23,190 nt of DNA from Nemertoderma westbladi. Taxonomy: Eukaryota; Xenacoelomorpha; Nemertodermatida; Nemertodermatidae. Made by a program: the position numbers and the translations under genes. Of this stretch, positions 1 through 11,167 are shown piece by piece. Location: contig JAUCBJ010004061.1 of the NCBI GenBank assembly GCA_032718475.1, forward strand, positions 1 through 23,190, given 5' to 3'. Below the pieces are notes generated by a model, which had not been told where the DNA came from, did not search any database, and saw nothing but the letters and a program-made list of their open reading frames with translations. Positions within the stretch are counted from its first letter, which is position 1, and each line of letters opens with the position of its first letter.

Positions 1-359
1 CTATATGTTTAAACTTACTGACTCTAACACACAAGGCAAGCTCCTTACCGAACATTGTATACCTGAGCGAATACAGTCGCATTACAATATCCGCACAAAA
101 AAAGGGCGCACATCATTATTGCCGAGGTAAGAAGGACACAATAACATAATCTAACACATAATTATAAAGAAACTTAAAAAACAATAGGATATGTATGTAT
201 ATGATGCCCTACCCAGAGTTATATATGCAAAAGTTGGCAATTTAGTTTGCAAGTATAGTGAATTCCATAGGCAATTAACAAGTAACGTGAGTAATTAATT
301 AATTAACTCTCTTTGGAAATATATTCAATTGTTCGCTTGTAAGAATAAACGCAGAAGTT
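1..359. other. Region downstream of the Smad gene
   Basis: This AT-rich stretch lies 3' of the Smad gene, which reads leftward, so part of it should be its 3' UTR. I found no canonical AATAAA on the minus strand, no ORF of note and no A-rich tail of the kind a young processed retrocopy would carry. Nothing else is recognised. Confidence 0.5.
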
Positions 360-2303
<1,944 letters not shown>

Positions 2304-2978
2304 GTTTCAATTCTGAATTCGGTCCTACGAATTACCCAAAAAAACACAAAATTACCCAAAAATACACAAAAAAACACAAAAAATACAAAAAAACACAAAA
2401 ATTTACCCAAAAAAACACAATAAAACACAAAAAACACAATATTACCCAAAAAACTTAGGCCTACCCAAAAAGACAAAAAATAATTTATATCCTAGGGAAT
2501 CCTACTGTCCTATAGCAGTATAGGGTTGGAAAAATAAGACTGTAACCTGTGTTCTTTGGTTATCGTTTATTGTTTTGGTTAGAAAAGCCTGCTACTGTAA
2601 CCTGCTCCTTTCCATTAATTAAGAAATCTGAATTTGTATGCTGTCTGGCAGTCTGGGTGGGTAGGCTTACCGGTAAACCGGTGGCAGTAGGTCATTAAAG
2701 GAATCTTCAAATGACAAATGAACTTGTAATATTTTGAAAAAAGTGAAAATTGAAAACTGAAAAGGGAAACTCTTCTTACAGTTAACCTAAATCTTATTGT
2801 AGATACATTGTTTATGAAAAACATTTTTTTTTGTCTTTTTGGGTAGTTTTTTTGGGTAATATTGTGTTTTTTTGTATTTTTTGTGTTTTTTGTGTAGGCT
2901 ATTTTTGTGTTTTTTGGGTAATATTGTGTTTTTTTGGGTAATTCGTACAGTCCGTCAGTCGTAGGACCCGTTTCAATT
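2304..2978. mobile_element. Foldback element with A-rich inverted arms and a 9-bp target duplication
   Basis: GTTTCAATT occurs at 2304-2312 and again at 2970-2978, a perfect 9-bp direct repeat. Between them lie two long inverted arms, about 2330-2480 and 2825-2946. The left arm is built from ACCCAAAAAAACACAA-like motifs and the right arm is its reverse complement; both end in ACCCAAAAAGACAAAAAA on the inner side. The right terminus reads GGGTCCTACGACTGACGG inward, while the left has GGTCCTACGAATTACCC, so the left tip looks rearranged or shortened. No transposase ORF is present. The 9-bp duplication fits Mutator-like or Merlin-like DNA transposons, but the superfamily is an inference. Confidence 0.6.
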
Positions 2979-3121
2979 TAGTCACATTGATCATTGATAG
3001 ATCGTGATTCCATTAGCCTACCTTTTTGCAGTTTTGGGAATAGTACCGGTATTCCAAATCGTATCTACAACTACAACACAACTGCACAAGGAGAGACGGA
3101 AATGCGTTTCCAGTTGTTTCC
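2979..3121. other. Short spacer between two transposable elements
   Basis: This unique AT-rich sequence separates the A-rich foldback element from the self-nested element. No feature is seen. Confidence 0.4.
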
Positions 3122-3289
3122 GTTTTTTAGGGGTATAACTTTTGCGTAGAGGTATAGCCTACATAGAGGCTACATGTAGGTATGTGTAGCCTACATGTAG
3201 ATGCACGTGTAGGGTGAATGTAGGTAGGTGTAGGTAGGTCTTTAAAAACAACAATGATGAATGAATAGGCCTACACGGGGTACCCGGAC

Positions 3290-3435
3290 CCGAACTTCCT
3301 CGATGAGATGCGAATGCGGCGAACGGGGGTGGTACCCGGAACAACCACGAAGAGATGCGCATATGGCGGGCGGTGGTACCCGAAACAACCAGGAGGAGAT
3401 GCGAATACGTCGAATGGGGGTCCCCTGAATACCCA
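3290..3435 (+). repeat. Degenerate ~45-bp tandem repeat inside the outer TIR element
   Basis: About three units begin GAGATGCG and contain GGTACCCG followed by an AACAACCA-like segment; a partial unit precedes them. The same array recurs in the inner copy at about 4110-4265. Because the unit is near a multiple of three bases it keeps a spurious reading frame open; I do not regard it as coding. Confidence 0.6.
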
Positions 3436-3952
3436 CGAGACGGAGCCTATCAATACTACAGTACTGACAAAGGAAAAAACGACTGAACGATATACCGATA
3501 CATACTGTAGATCTTATGATCCTGCGGGTTCAGGCATGGAGGCTAATGACTTTGTATGGGCCGAACGGCCCGAACCTGATGTTTCCAGTCAAGGAGGAAT
3601 CGACTAACGGTTAGGGTTAGAGCTCGTCGTCGGTGTCCATGAGGGTCTGAGGATGAGTGGGTAATTCAACAAAACGCTAACAATGATATCGGACTGACTG
3701 ATTGAACCAGAGTGGCGATGGTAGTCGCTGATGTATATATATTATATATATCATGTATTGATTGTTAGTAGATATTTTTTTATAGTATTTGTTTATTAAA
3801 TTGTCTTCAATGTCTATATTGATAATATTGTGTGCTGTGCTGATTTTACTTATTTTTCATTTTATAAATCTTGCTGTGGCCGTTTTAATCTACTAAACTG
3901 CCGTATCAATTTCATGATATTTTAATGGATATGCAATTTAACTTCTTCTTTC

Positions 3953-5636
3953 GGGTATAACTTTTGCGTAGAGGTATAGCCTACATAGAGGCTACATGTA
4001 GGTATGTGTAGCCTACATGTAGTTGCACGTGTAGGGTGAATGTAGGTAGGTGTAGGTAGGTCTTTAAAAACAACAATGATGAATGAATAGGCCTACACGG
4101 GGTACCCGGACCCGAACTTCCTCGATGAGATGCGAATGCGGCGAACGGGGGTGGTACCCGGAACAACCACGAAGAGATGCGCATATGGCGGGCGGTGGTA
4201 CCCGAAACAACCAGGAGGAGATGCGAATACGTCGAATGGCTGAATGGGGGTCCCCTGAATACCCGCGAGAAGGAGCCTATCAATACTAGTGTACTGACAA
4301 AGGAAAAAACGACTGAACGATATACCGATACATACTGTAGATCTTATGATCCTGCTGGTTCAGGCATGGAGGCTAATGACTTTGTATGGGCCGAACGGCC
4401 CGAACCTGATGTTTCCAGTCAAGGAGGAATTGACTAACGGTTAGGGTTAGAGCTCGTCGACCGTGTCCATGAGGGTCTGAGGATGAGTGGGTAATTCAAC
4501 AGAACGCTAACAATGATACCGGACTGACTGATTGAACCAGAGTGGCGATGGTAGTCGCTGATGTATATATATTATATATATCATGTATTGATTGTTAGTA
4601 GATATTTTTTTATAGTATTTGTTTATTAAATTGTCTTCAATGCTGCAATGTCTATATTGATAATATTGTGTGCTGTGCTGATTTTACTTATTTTTCATTT
4701 TATAAATCTTGCTGTGGCCGTTTTAATCTACTAAACTGCCGTATCAATTTCATGATATTTTAATGGATATGCAATTTAACTTCTTCTTTCTATTAACTTT
4801 CAATGCAATCAAATATAACTGTAATGTAAAGCTATTATGACTTTCGTGTTATTGTTTTGCTGTTACTTGGAGATGGGATTTGAATCCCATCGGATTACTG
4901 ATTAATTCCCATCATCGAGATGGGAATACTTTATAATGAAACAGTGGTGGTCCGCGGGATAGTGGGAAGGGATGGGACTGTTGCTGGTTGGTGGAATGTG
5001 ACTGCCTGAAAAATTAAAACAAACAAAACTTCCAGACTTCTATATTTTTACTTTCAAAACAAAACGTCCAAAACATTTCAATGCTGAAGTACTGTTCAAG
5101 TCCCATGGATGTATGGTTGATAAACAGATAAAGAGGGGCAGAGGGGGGTCAGGGTTTCTGGTAGACTATAGTCCCCGCGATGATGGCTGTTCTTGTTTAG
5201 GTTACTCTTACTCAATAAACATATAAATCAGAACGAGTTAATCTAATGGAACGATGCCTTTCGTCATTCGTGGCGTTAGCATACTCAAATTTATTAGGGC
5301 ATAATATTTATGACGAGTAAGGGACTTTAGTATAATCAGACAGAACGCGATGTTTGATATTTATACAGTACTGCAGTATGCAGTAAAACCTGTTGTCTGA
5401 CAGCAGACAGGTCTGCAGGTTGATGTACCGTATTGTACCGTGGAGATCAGAGATTATTGCCATACATCCTGATTGACGACCGTGTATCACGTTACTGCAA
5501 GTTGACTCATAAATTACATTAATATCTATGGGACTACACCTACCTACATTCACCCTACACGTGCATCTACATGTAGGCTACACACACCTACATGAAGCCT
5601 CTATGTAGGCTATACCTCTACGCAAAAGATATACCC
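3953..5636. mobile_element. Inner copy of the same TIR transposon, inserted in the outer copy
   Basis: This is a complete 1684-bp copy with ends GGGTATAACTTTTGCG and CGCAAAAGATATACCC. It is flanked by the 9-bp duplication TCTTCTTTC at 3944-3952 and 5637-5645. Removing it together with one 9-mer joins 3952 to 5646 and gives the same sequence as the inner copy's own middle (about 4781-4800), which shows the outer copy was uninterrupted before insertion. The two copies differ only by scattered substitutions and small indels, such as an extra CTGAATGG near 4240, so the family was active fairly recently. No transposase gene is present. Confidence 0.9.
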
Positions 5637-6492
5637 TCTTCTTTCTATTAACTTTCAATGCAATCAAATATAACTGTAAAGCTATTGACTTTCGTGTTAT
5701 TGTTTTGCTGTTACTTCGAGGTGGGATTTGAATCCCATCGGATTACTGATTAATTCCCATCATCGAGATGGGAATACTTTATAATGAAACAGTGTGGTGG
5801 TCCGCGGGATAGTGGGAAGGGATGGGACTGTTGCTGGTTGGTGGAATGTGACTGCCTGAAAAATTAAAACAAACAAAACTTCCAGACTTCTATATTTTTA
5901 CTTTCAAAACAAAACGTCCAAAGCATTTCAATGCTGAAGTACTGTTCAAGTCCCATGGATGTATGGTTGATAAACAGATAAAGAGGGGCAGAGCAGGGGG
6001 GTCAGGGTTTCTGGTAGACTATAGTCCCCGCGATGACGGCTGTTCTTGTTTAGGTTACGGTACTCTTACTTAATAAACATATAAATCAGAACGAGTTAAT
6101 CTAATGGAACGATGCCTTTCGTGGCGTTAGCATACTCAAATTTATTAGGGCATAATATTTATGACGAGTAAGGGACATTAGTATAATCAGAACGCGATGT
6201 TTGATATTTATACAGTACTGCAGTATGCAGTAAAACCTGTTGTCTGACAGCAGACAGGTCTGCAGGTTGATGTACCGTAATGTACCGTGGAGATCAGAGA
6301 TTATTGCCATACATCCTGATTGACGACCGTGTATCACGTTACTGCAAGTTGACACATAAATTACATTAATATCTATGGGACTACACCTACCTACATTCAC
6401 CCTACACGTGCATCTACATGTAGGCTACACATACCTACATGAAGCCTCTATGTAGGCTATACCTCTACGCAAAAGATGTACCCGTTTTTTAG

Positions 6493-6800
6493 CATTATTA
6501 TACCAGTATATACCGGTACTGTTATACTGTCAGACTGTACTGCAGACTGCGTTGAGCTGAGAGCAGTCCAGACGCTGACCCTGATGCGGTACATAAACAT
6601 AACCGTCTCGCAGTCTACTCTGGTAGACGGTTGAAGCGCATTTATCCCATCAGACATGTACAGAACGACAAGAGTCCCACAAGAAATGAAACAAATAAGT
6701 TGGATGAGCCACTTCCCAAGAAGTGTAACCTAACACTCTATGGTTCTTTTCGGGGAATCTCATTGATCAGTGATCTCGATTGCTGCAAAGCTACAATATA
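6493..6800. other. Spacer between the nested transposon and LINE remnant
   Basis: No gene or repeat is recognised here. Part may be decayed upstream LINE sequence, since the first readable LINE codons appear at about 6807. Confidence 0.3.
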
Positions 6801-6806
6801 ATTATA

Positions 6807-7328
6807 TTGGATCGCATCAGGGATCCCATTGAGAGACTGCTCCGTGGAAATCAGAATGGGTTCCGTAAAGGTCGTGGGGTGGGACCATGGAGCTCATTTT
6901 GGCACTTAGTTGATAATTGAAGAGTTATCAAAAAAGAAAGACAGACATCTCGCTGTTATCTTTGTTGACTTCTTCAAGGCCTTTGATTCAGTCTCTCGCT
7001 CACGTATGTTCAGCATACTTTCATTATATGGGATTCCTGATGAAATTATTGCAGCAATCAGATCAGTATACGATGGTTCGACAACATTTGTGTCTACTGC
7101 TGACGGTGACACAGAACCATTTGAAGTGTTATGTGGAGTCCTCCAGGGAGACACACTTGCGCCATTCTTGTTCATAATTGTGGTTGACTATGTTCTACGC
7201 ATGTCCTTAGATCATCATAATGATGATGGGGTGATGGTAACTCCACCTATACTGGCTCCAGAAGTTGAGGAAATCCTGCCAAGTACCTAACTGATCTAGA
7301 ATTTGCTGGTGACTTAGGAGTACTCTCA
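6807..7328 (+). pseudogene. LINE reverse transcriptase core, frameshifted and catalytically broken
   Basis: Blocks in order: an RT-0-like ERLLRGNQNGFRKGRG at about 6837-6880, a frame break, then from 6910 an open stretch with motif A (DFFKAFDSVSR), the domain 2a region and motif B (GVLQGDTLAPFLF). That frame stops at 7288-7290. In another frame motif C reads FAGD (7302-7313) where active elements have F/YADD, so one catalytic aspartate is lost. A stop follows shortly after. Confidence 0.85.
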
Positions 7329-7583
7329 GAATCACTAGCTGACTAGAGGGGGGCCAACGGCTCCTCCGGCTCATTAGAACAGGCTGCTTCTAGTGTTGGT
7401 CTTCAACATTTTCACAGTTAACTTTAAAGTCCTCAGCAAGTCTCTGACCGGATGAGCATTAAGCTCAAAGGATGGTATGCTTGAGCATGTGGACGACTTG
7501 TGTTACCTGTGATCATGGATCCGGAAGTCAGATTAGGACCTTCGAATACGTACTGCCGAAAGGGAAGTTATGCGCAGCCTTGA

Positions 7584-8086
7584 ATGTGCTTTCCTGGATT
7601 TGGAAGTCACATAGAATTAATCGGAAACCTAAATGTCCGATTATTTAGAGCAGCAGTAGTTCCAGTACTCCTCTATGGCAGTCTATGCTTGGGTCTAACT
7701 GCTGAGGACACCAAATATCTGGATGGCACATTCACAAGAATGCTACGCATGGTTCACTGTGTCAAGTACAATGCAGACATCTCCAACCAGACACTATATA
7801 ACATTGGAGGTGTCTCATTGGTTCCCCCAAGCTTGACACTAGAACAAAGCCGCCTCCGCTTTGCAGGACATTGCTTTCACCGTGAGGACCAGTCAGTGCA
7901 TAATCTTGTGCTTTTGCGGCCTCATGGAGTGAATACTGGAATAAGCATGGTGGACAGCCCATGACTTTCTTGGGACGCATCTTAAAGGACACTGGCCTTG
8001 AAGATGCGGATGATCTAGCAAATGTTATGGGTGATAGGGAGTTCTGGCGGCACAATTTTGTCGACAAGCCGGCACAGCATTCTTAA
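7584..8086 (+). pseudogene. 3' part of LINE ORF2, one frameshift
   Basis: The open frame at 7584-7964 contains RLFRAAVVPVLLYGS and RFAGHCFHRED blocks typical of the region after the RT domain in LINE ORF2. At about 7950 the frame shifts. The true continuation, starting GQPMTFLGRILKDTGL and containing DLANVMGDREFW, runs to TAA at 8084-8086. Between 7330 and 7584 the coding relationship is lost. Confidence 0.75.
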
Positions 8087-8430
8087 TACATATGTAATAT
8101 ATATACTGTATATATAATGCAGCTGCAATGCAGCATGCCGATCCTAGTAGTAGTATATGTGTATAACAACATATGAATACGGTAGGCGGTACCGGCAGTG
8201 ATCCAAATACTTCAGTACATAATTAGACAGGATTAACATGATAAAGAATGTGTGAATGTGTATTGAATTCAATTAGCCGTTCGTTATTGATCTTTCTACC
8301 ATCGCAATGTAATATGTTCGTTCAGAATCAGCAGTATATTATTAATAACAGAACAACAATAAGGAGCTACAGTTTGGCCTATCATGCCCTGGAATATAGT
8401 TATTATAGGAAGGGAGGGATCTAGGGGGTC
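8087..8430. other. AT-rich spacer with no recognised gene
   Basis: It begins with a TATATA-rich stretch just past the LINE stop. Nothing else is recognised on either strand. Confidence 0.35.
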
Positions 8431-8579
8431 TTAACCTCGAATGATAAGTTTATTTTACTGAGAATAACTTATCTTTTATTGGCGCAATTGTAGGACTAAT
8501 CTCATCACATGCGTACTTTTTAACCGGGTAGTGTAAAATTTAGGAATCGCGTAATTTTTCTTGAAATTAATCTCTCCAA

Positions 8580-8622
8580 ACCACGTACGCGTTTCGACCT
8601 TACTGAGTCTCATCAGCGTGGT
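8580..8622 (-). ncRNA. Hammerhead ribozyme motif, type I, minimal stem III
   Basis: All core elements are present in order on the minus strand. The stem I 5' strand is ACCACG. It is followed by the core CTGATGA, then stem II GACT-CAGTAA-GGTC (4 bp, 6-nt loop, G10.1-C11.1 closing pair), then GAAA. ACGCGT gives A15.1-U16.1 plus one more pair. The cleavage triplet is GTA, and the stem I 3' strand CGTGGT pairs perfectly with ACCACG over six bp. Predicted cleavage is between 8586 and 8585. Stem III is only two bp in a monomer, but ACGCGT is self-complementary. Known short-stem-III hammerheads (newt satellite, some retrozymes) act as dimers in this way. Activity is inferred, not shown. Confidence 0.8.
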
Positions 8623-8625
8623 GTC

Positions 8626-8636
8626 GGATTCGAACC
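8626..8636 (-). promoter_or_regulatory. Pol III B box of the SINE
   Basis: GGTTCGAATCC on the minus strand matches the B-box consensus exactly. With the A box at 8668-8678 it forms an internal type 2 Pol III promoter. Confidence 0.8.
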
Positions 8637-8667
8637 TGGGACCTCGAGGTAGAAACCGAGACAACAA

Positions 8668-8678
8668 CCACTAGGCCA
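8668..8678 (-). promoter_or_regulatory. Pol III A box of the SINE
   Basis: TGGCCTAGTGG on the minus strand fits the A-box consensus TRGCNNAGNNGG with one base fewer. It sits about 31 nt upstream of the B box. Confidence 0.7.
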
Positions 8679-8733
8679 CAGGTTATTGAGATATGGATTA
8701 TTAATTTCAAAGTCAGCTGCCATTTTATTAGCC

Positions 8734-8842
8734 CCTGATTTTTGATTATTGATAGTAACAATGTGTTGGCAAGCTGTATAGTGCACACCTCGATAAATAC
8801 AGCTTGCCAACACATAGTTACTATCAATAATCAAAAACCTGG
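8734..8842. mobile_element. 109-bp foldback (MITE-like) hairpin
   Basis: Two ~46-bp inverted arms (8734-8779 and 8797-8842), differing at only a few positions, flank a ~17-nt loop. The outer ends read CCTGATTTTTG and, inverted, CCAGGTTTTTG. No target duplication is evident. Confidence 0.8.
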
Positions 8843-8923
8843 AATATAGTGTCATTATTTTGCCCATCCCCTCACATTTGCTGGACCTGGAGGTGTCCAG
8901 CAACTTATTTCTGACCCCCTCCC

Positions 8924-8981
8924 CACACGGAGCAACTTTTGTTTCAGAAACAAGTTGCAGAAATAAAAGTTGCTCCGTGTG
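8924..8981. repeat. Palindromic MITE-like repeat CACACGGAGCAAC...
   Basis: The outer 17 bp (CACACGGAGCAACTTTT) are perfectly inverted at the right end. After one mismatch the arms continue to pair for four bases. It probably is a small foldback element that abuts the larger TIR element starting at 8996. Confidence 0.75.
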
Positions 8982-8995
8982 ACGTGGGCGTTATA

Positions 8996-10336
8996 GTGAT
9001 TTGTTGGTACCAATGGAAAGCTTGCGTTGCAAGGATTCCAAATATGTAACATAATCTGAAATTCCTGAAATATGCGCGTTCGAAAAATGCTTGGTTTTGT
9101 TTGCATTTGCGCGAGGATATAGTATTTTATTATATTTCATAATAAATACACCACATTTGTATATCTCATACAGTCAGTAAGTAGACCACCGCAACCGCGG
9201 TAGCCAAGCCATACTGTAGGTAGTGTAGCTGGGCAACAATGCATTAGTCAGTTAGCTGGGAGCTCCTTAATCATACTACATATAGTATGATTAGCTAGCT
9301 ATTCAATGTATTCAAACAGAAACAAAATATTCCAGAATGTGGTGTATTTATTACATAATTATGTAGGCATATTAATTTTATTACATGTGTTGAAATAGCA
9401 TCGAAGTAGAAAAGGTTTGCAATTTGAGAAAAAGCCCTTCACACACTCAAAAGTTATTGCAACTTTAGTGTCTGTAATACATATTGTATGTACTCCAAAA
9501 TGGAACTGCACTATTGTGTTTTGGACACTCTACTATTATGTTCGAGAACATTATTGTCTATTCATTTAATTTAAAAATGTACGCTTATTTGTTAATTTTT
9601 TAACTTTTTATTTTTATTTTTTGTATGTTATCTTTGTTTCCATAAAATTATATTTGTTCTAGAATAGTCAATCAGTTTTGCTAGCAAATCCAATTGAAAA
9701 CTCTATTTTTGTGACTTATCAGAATTAATCACTTTACAATTATTTGTGACTTAAACAGAATAATATTCTACTTTTTTCCATGTAATAAATTATTATAATT
9801 TCACCTTAAAGGTATTGGACTAAAATATAAAATGGTGCATAACACACCAATGGAAGGGAAGATAATCTGCACTATAATAATAACTGTGGTAATCAGCACT
9901 ATAAATAGCATATGATGTGTAAACAACTTAAGGCAGAAGGGTAATTCGGTAATTGTCAATACTACTGTATATAAAAATATTTAAAAGTTGCAAATTTGGG
10001 CGCTACGTAAAACTCGTTGTCGAAAAATAAATAAATACTATAGATTGTTAAGTTAAGTTGAGTTGAGTTGAGTAAATAAAATAAATAAATAAGGTCGTGT
10101 AATCAGGGCAATAGTATCGCGCGATATTAAAATCAGAAATATCATCCTCGGTCTATCCGGCGATATGGTGTACTTATTAAATAATAGTAAATAGCCTCGC
10201 TCAGATGCAAAACCATGCAACTTTCGAACGCCCATATATATATATCAGCGATTTTTCAACGAATTTCAGATTGTGTTACATAGTTGGAATTGGAATCCTT
10301 GCAAGACAATCTTTTCCGTCAGTACCAACAAATCAC
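8996..10336. mobile_element. 1.34-kb element with long inverted termini
   Basis: The left end begins GTGATTTGTTGGTAC (8996) and the right end is its complement, GTACCAACAAATCAC, ending at 10336. Similarity continues inward for roughly 130 bp on each side, including AAGGATTCCAA, TGTAACA..ATCTGAAATTC and GCGTTCGAAA. A second, smaller inverted pair (AATAAATACACCACATT at about 9142-9158 and its complement near 9339-9355) may mark an inner insertion. The interior is AT-rich, with no ORF of transposase size. Flanks TTATA and ATTAA do not give a clear target duplication, so the class is open. Confidence 0.65.
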
Positions 10337-10759
10337 ATTAAGTTTGAAGAATAACTACGGTGTCTGTAACTGGTTCAATATCGGCGGAGTCACTTTTTTC
10401 AAACGTATGTAGCTAAAGAATGAATGCAAAGTAAAAATTCTGACTCGGTGATGTAGAAAGAACAATTTGGGGGCCAGGTACCTGAATTAGTTTAGATACT
10501 ACAGTATATTCCAGTTCCAGGACATGGTGTAGGCCTATACATCATTATTTATGAAATTTAAGAATTTAAAAATAAAATAACCATGCTGCACGCACATATC
10601 AGCTAACCAACAGTTAAGGTTAATAATAAATAATGACACATGTTACTCTCAAAATGAGAAAGGCTATAATAACAGTTTCGACCTGAACTGTGATTGGCTG
10701 AACTGATTTCTGGCTGTAAGTAACAAATTATATGATTGGGTAGCCGAATTGGCTCCTAG
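10337..10759. other. Spacer upstream of the unidentified two-exon gene end
   Basis: I looked for further plus-strand exons that would feed the exon at 10760 and found none convincing. The sequence is AT-rich and otherwise featureless. Confidence 0.3.
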
Positions 10760-10847
10760 GCGTCGATTAGCCGCGCCATCTATGGGCAATGTACTGGTGC
10801 TGCCATAGCCTACCAGGACAATGGCCCCTTCCTTGCCGATTACAAAG
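10760..10847 (+). CDS. Candidate internal exon of an unidentified gene
   Basis: This 88-bp candidate exon follows AG at 10758-10759 and precedes GT at 10848 (AAAG|GTAGCC). It is open only in the frame containing the peptide AAIAYQDNGPFLADYK and ends with one base of a split codon. That split codon is completed as Gly by the candidate exon at 10970, so frame and splice phase agree. The stretch is clearly GC-richer than its surroundings, like the coding parts of the window. The polypyrimidine tract before 10758 is weak, so the 5' boundary could differ. I do not recognise the protein. The minus strand is also open here, which lowers confidence. Confidence 0.35.
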
Positions 10848-10969
10848 GTAGCCCAAAGGCTTTATACCTATTGTAGCTATTGTACCTATCGGCTCCCTTT
10901 CCCTAACCATCCTCCGCAATGTTAGAAATACGGAAGGCCATTGTTAATTATCTTGTTTTGTACATTTAG

Positions 10970-11034
10970 GTGTATCCTCTCTGTCCATCGGCGCCGCCGT
11001 TTGGTCTGTCGAGCGCAACGGTTCCGGACATTAA
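10970..11034 (+). CDS. Candidate terminal exon of the same unidentified gene
   Basis: It follows a T-rich acceptor (TTTTGTACATTTAG) at 10969 and begins with GT, completing a Gly codon from the exon ending at 10847. It then encodes SLSIGAAVWSVERNGSGH and stops at TAA 11032-11034. The intron of 122 bp has GT-AG ends. GC-rich codons contrast with the AT-rich flank that follows the stop at once. No family is recognised; it could also be a decayed gene fragment. Confidence 0.38.
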
Positions 11035-11167
11035 CTTAGTTTATGTTATATTTGTAGTCCAACAGTCGCCTTTGTTACTAGGAAGTTTAATTTAATTTAC
11101 TTAGAAGTAAACAATAAATAACTAAATAGGAACAACAGGTCTACTGTAGTAATAACTAATGGAATCC

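Larger units (their letters stand above)
3131..6483. mobile_element. Outer copy of a non-autonomous TIR transposon, split by a second copy of itself
   Basis: The outer copy is 3131-3952 plus 5646-6483, about 1.66 kb without its insert. It starts GGGTATAACTTTTGCG and ends CGCAAAAGATGTACCC, with inverted repeats of about 103 bp. It is flanked by the perfect 9-bp direct repeat GTTTTTTAG at 3122-3130 and 6484-6492. The TIRs are crowded with CTACATGTAG and TAGCCTACA motifs, possible transposase sites. The longest ORF inside is only about 100 codons and comes from a degenerate ~45-bp tandem repeat (about 3290-3430), so no transposase is encoded. TIR length and 9-bp duplication suggest a Mutator-like element; Merlin, with 8-9-bp duplications, is the alternative. 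Confidence 0.85.
6807..8086 (+). mobile_element. 5'-truncated, inactivated non-LTR retrotransposon (LINE)
   Basis: The region carries the C-terminal two-thirds of a LINE ORF2: reverse transcriptase and the 3' part of the ORF, ending at TAA 8084-8086. It changes reading frame at least four times and contains in-frame stops, so it is dead. The endonuclease end is absent. The wording of the conserved blocks resembles endonuclease/RT elements common in invertebrate genomes; I do not assign a clade. No poly-A tail or target duplication could be placed; an AT-rich TATATA stretch follows at about 8090-8120. Confidence 0.85.
8430..8700 (-). mobile_element. tRNA-derived SINE with an embedded hammerhead ribozyme
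   Basis: Read on the minus strand, the head has an RNA polymerase III A box TGGCCTAGTGG (8668-8678) and a consensus-perfect B box GGTTCGAATCC (8626-8636). These are about 31 nt apart, as in tRNA genes. A fragmentary anticodon-arm-like stem lies between them. Directly after the tRNA-like head comes a hammerhead ribozyme fold (8580-8622), then an unrelated body containing AAATTTTACACTACCCGG. Head and ribozyme positions are certain; the 3' end near 8430 is a guess because no tail repeat or target duplication is clear. Confidence 0.75.

Noticed and set aside
3604-3620. Telomere-like GGTTAGGGTTAG
   Set aside because: Only two repeats, and it occurs at the same place in both copies of the transposon (again near 4439), so it is element sequence, not a telomere trace.
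4870-4890. B-box-like GGGATTTGAATCCC in the nested element
   Set aside because: It is a local palindrome without an A box at the right distance; not a tRNA or SINE.
3131-6483. Simple tandem duplication A-A-B-B
   Set aside because: The junctions carry exact 9-bp direct repeats next to the TIR ends, and the inner copy shows the empty site. Nested insertion explains everything; tandem duplication does not.
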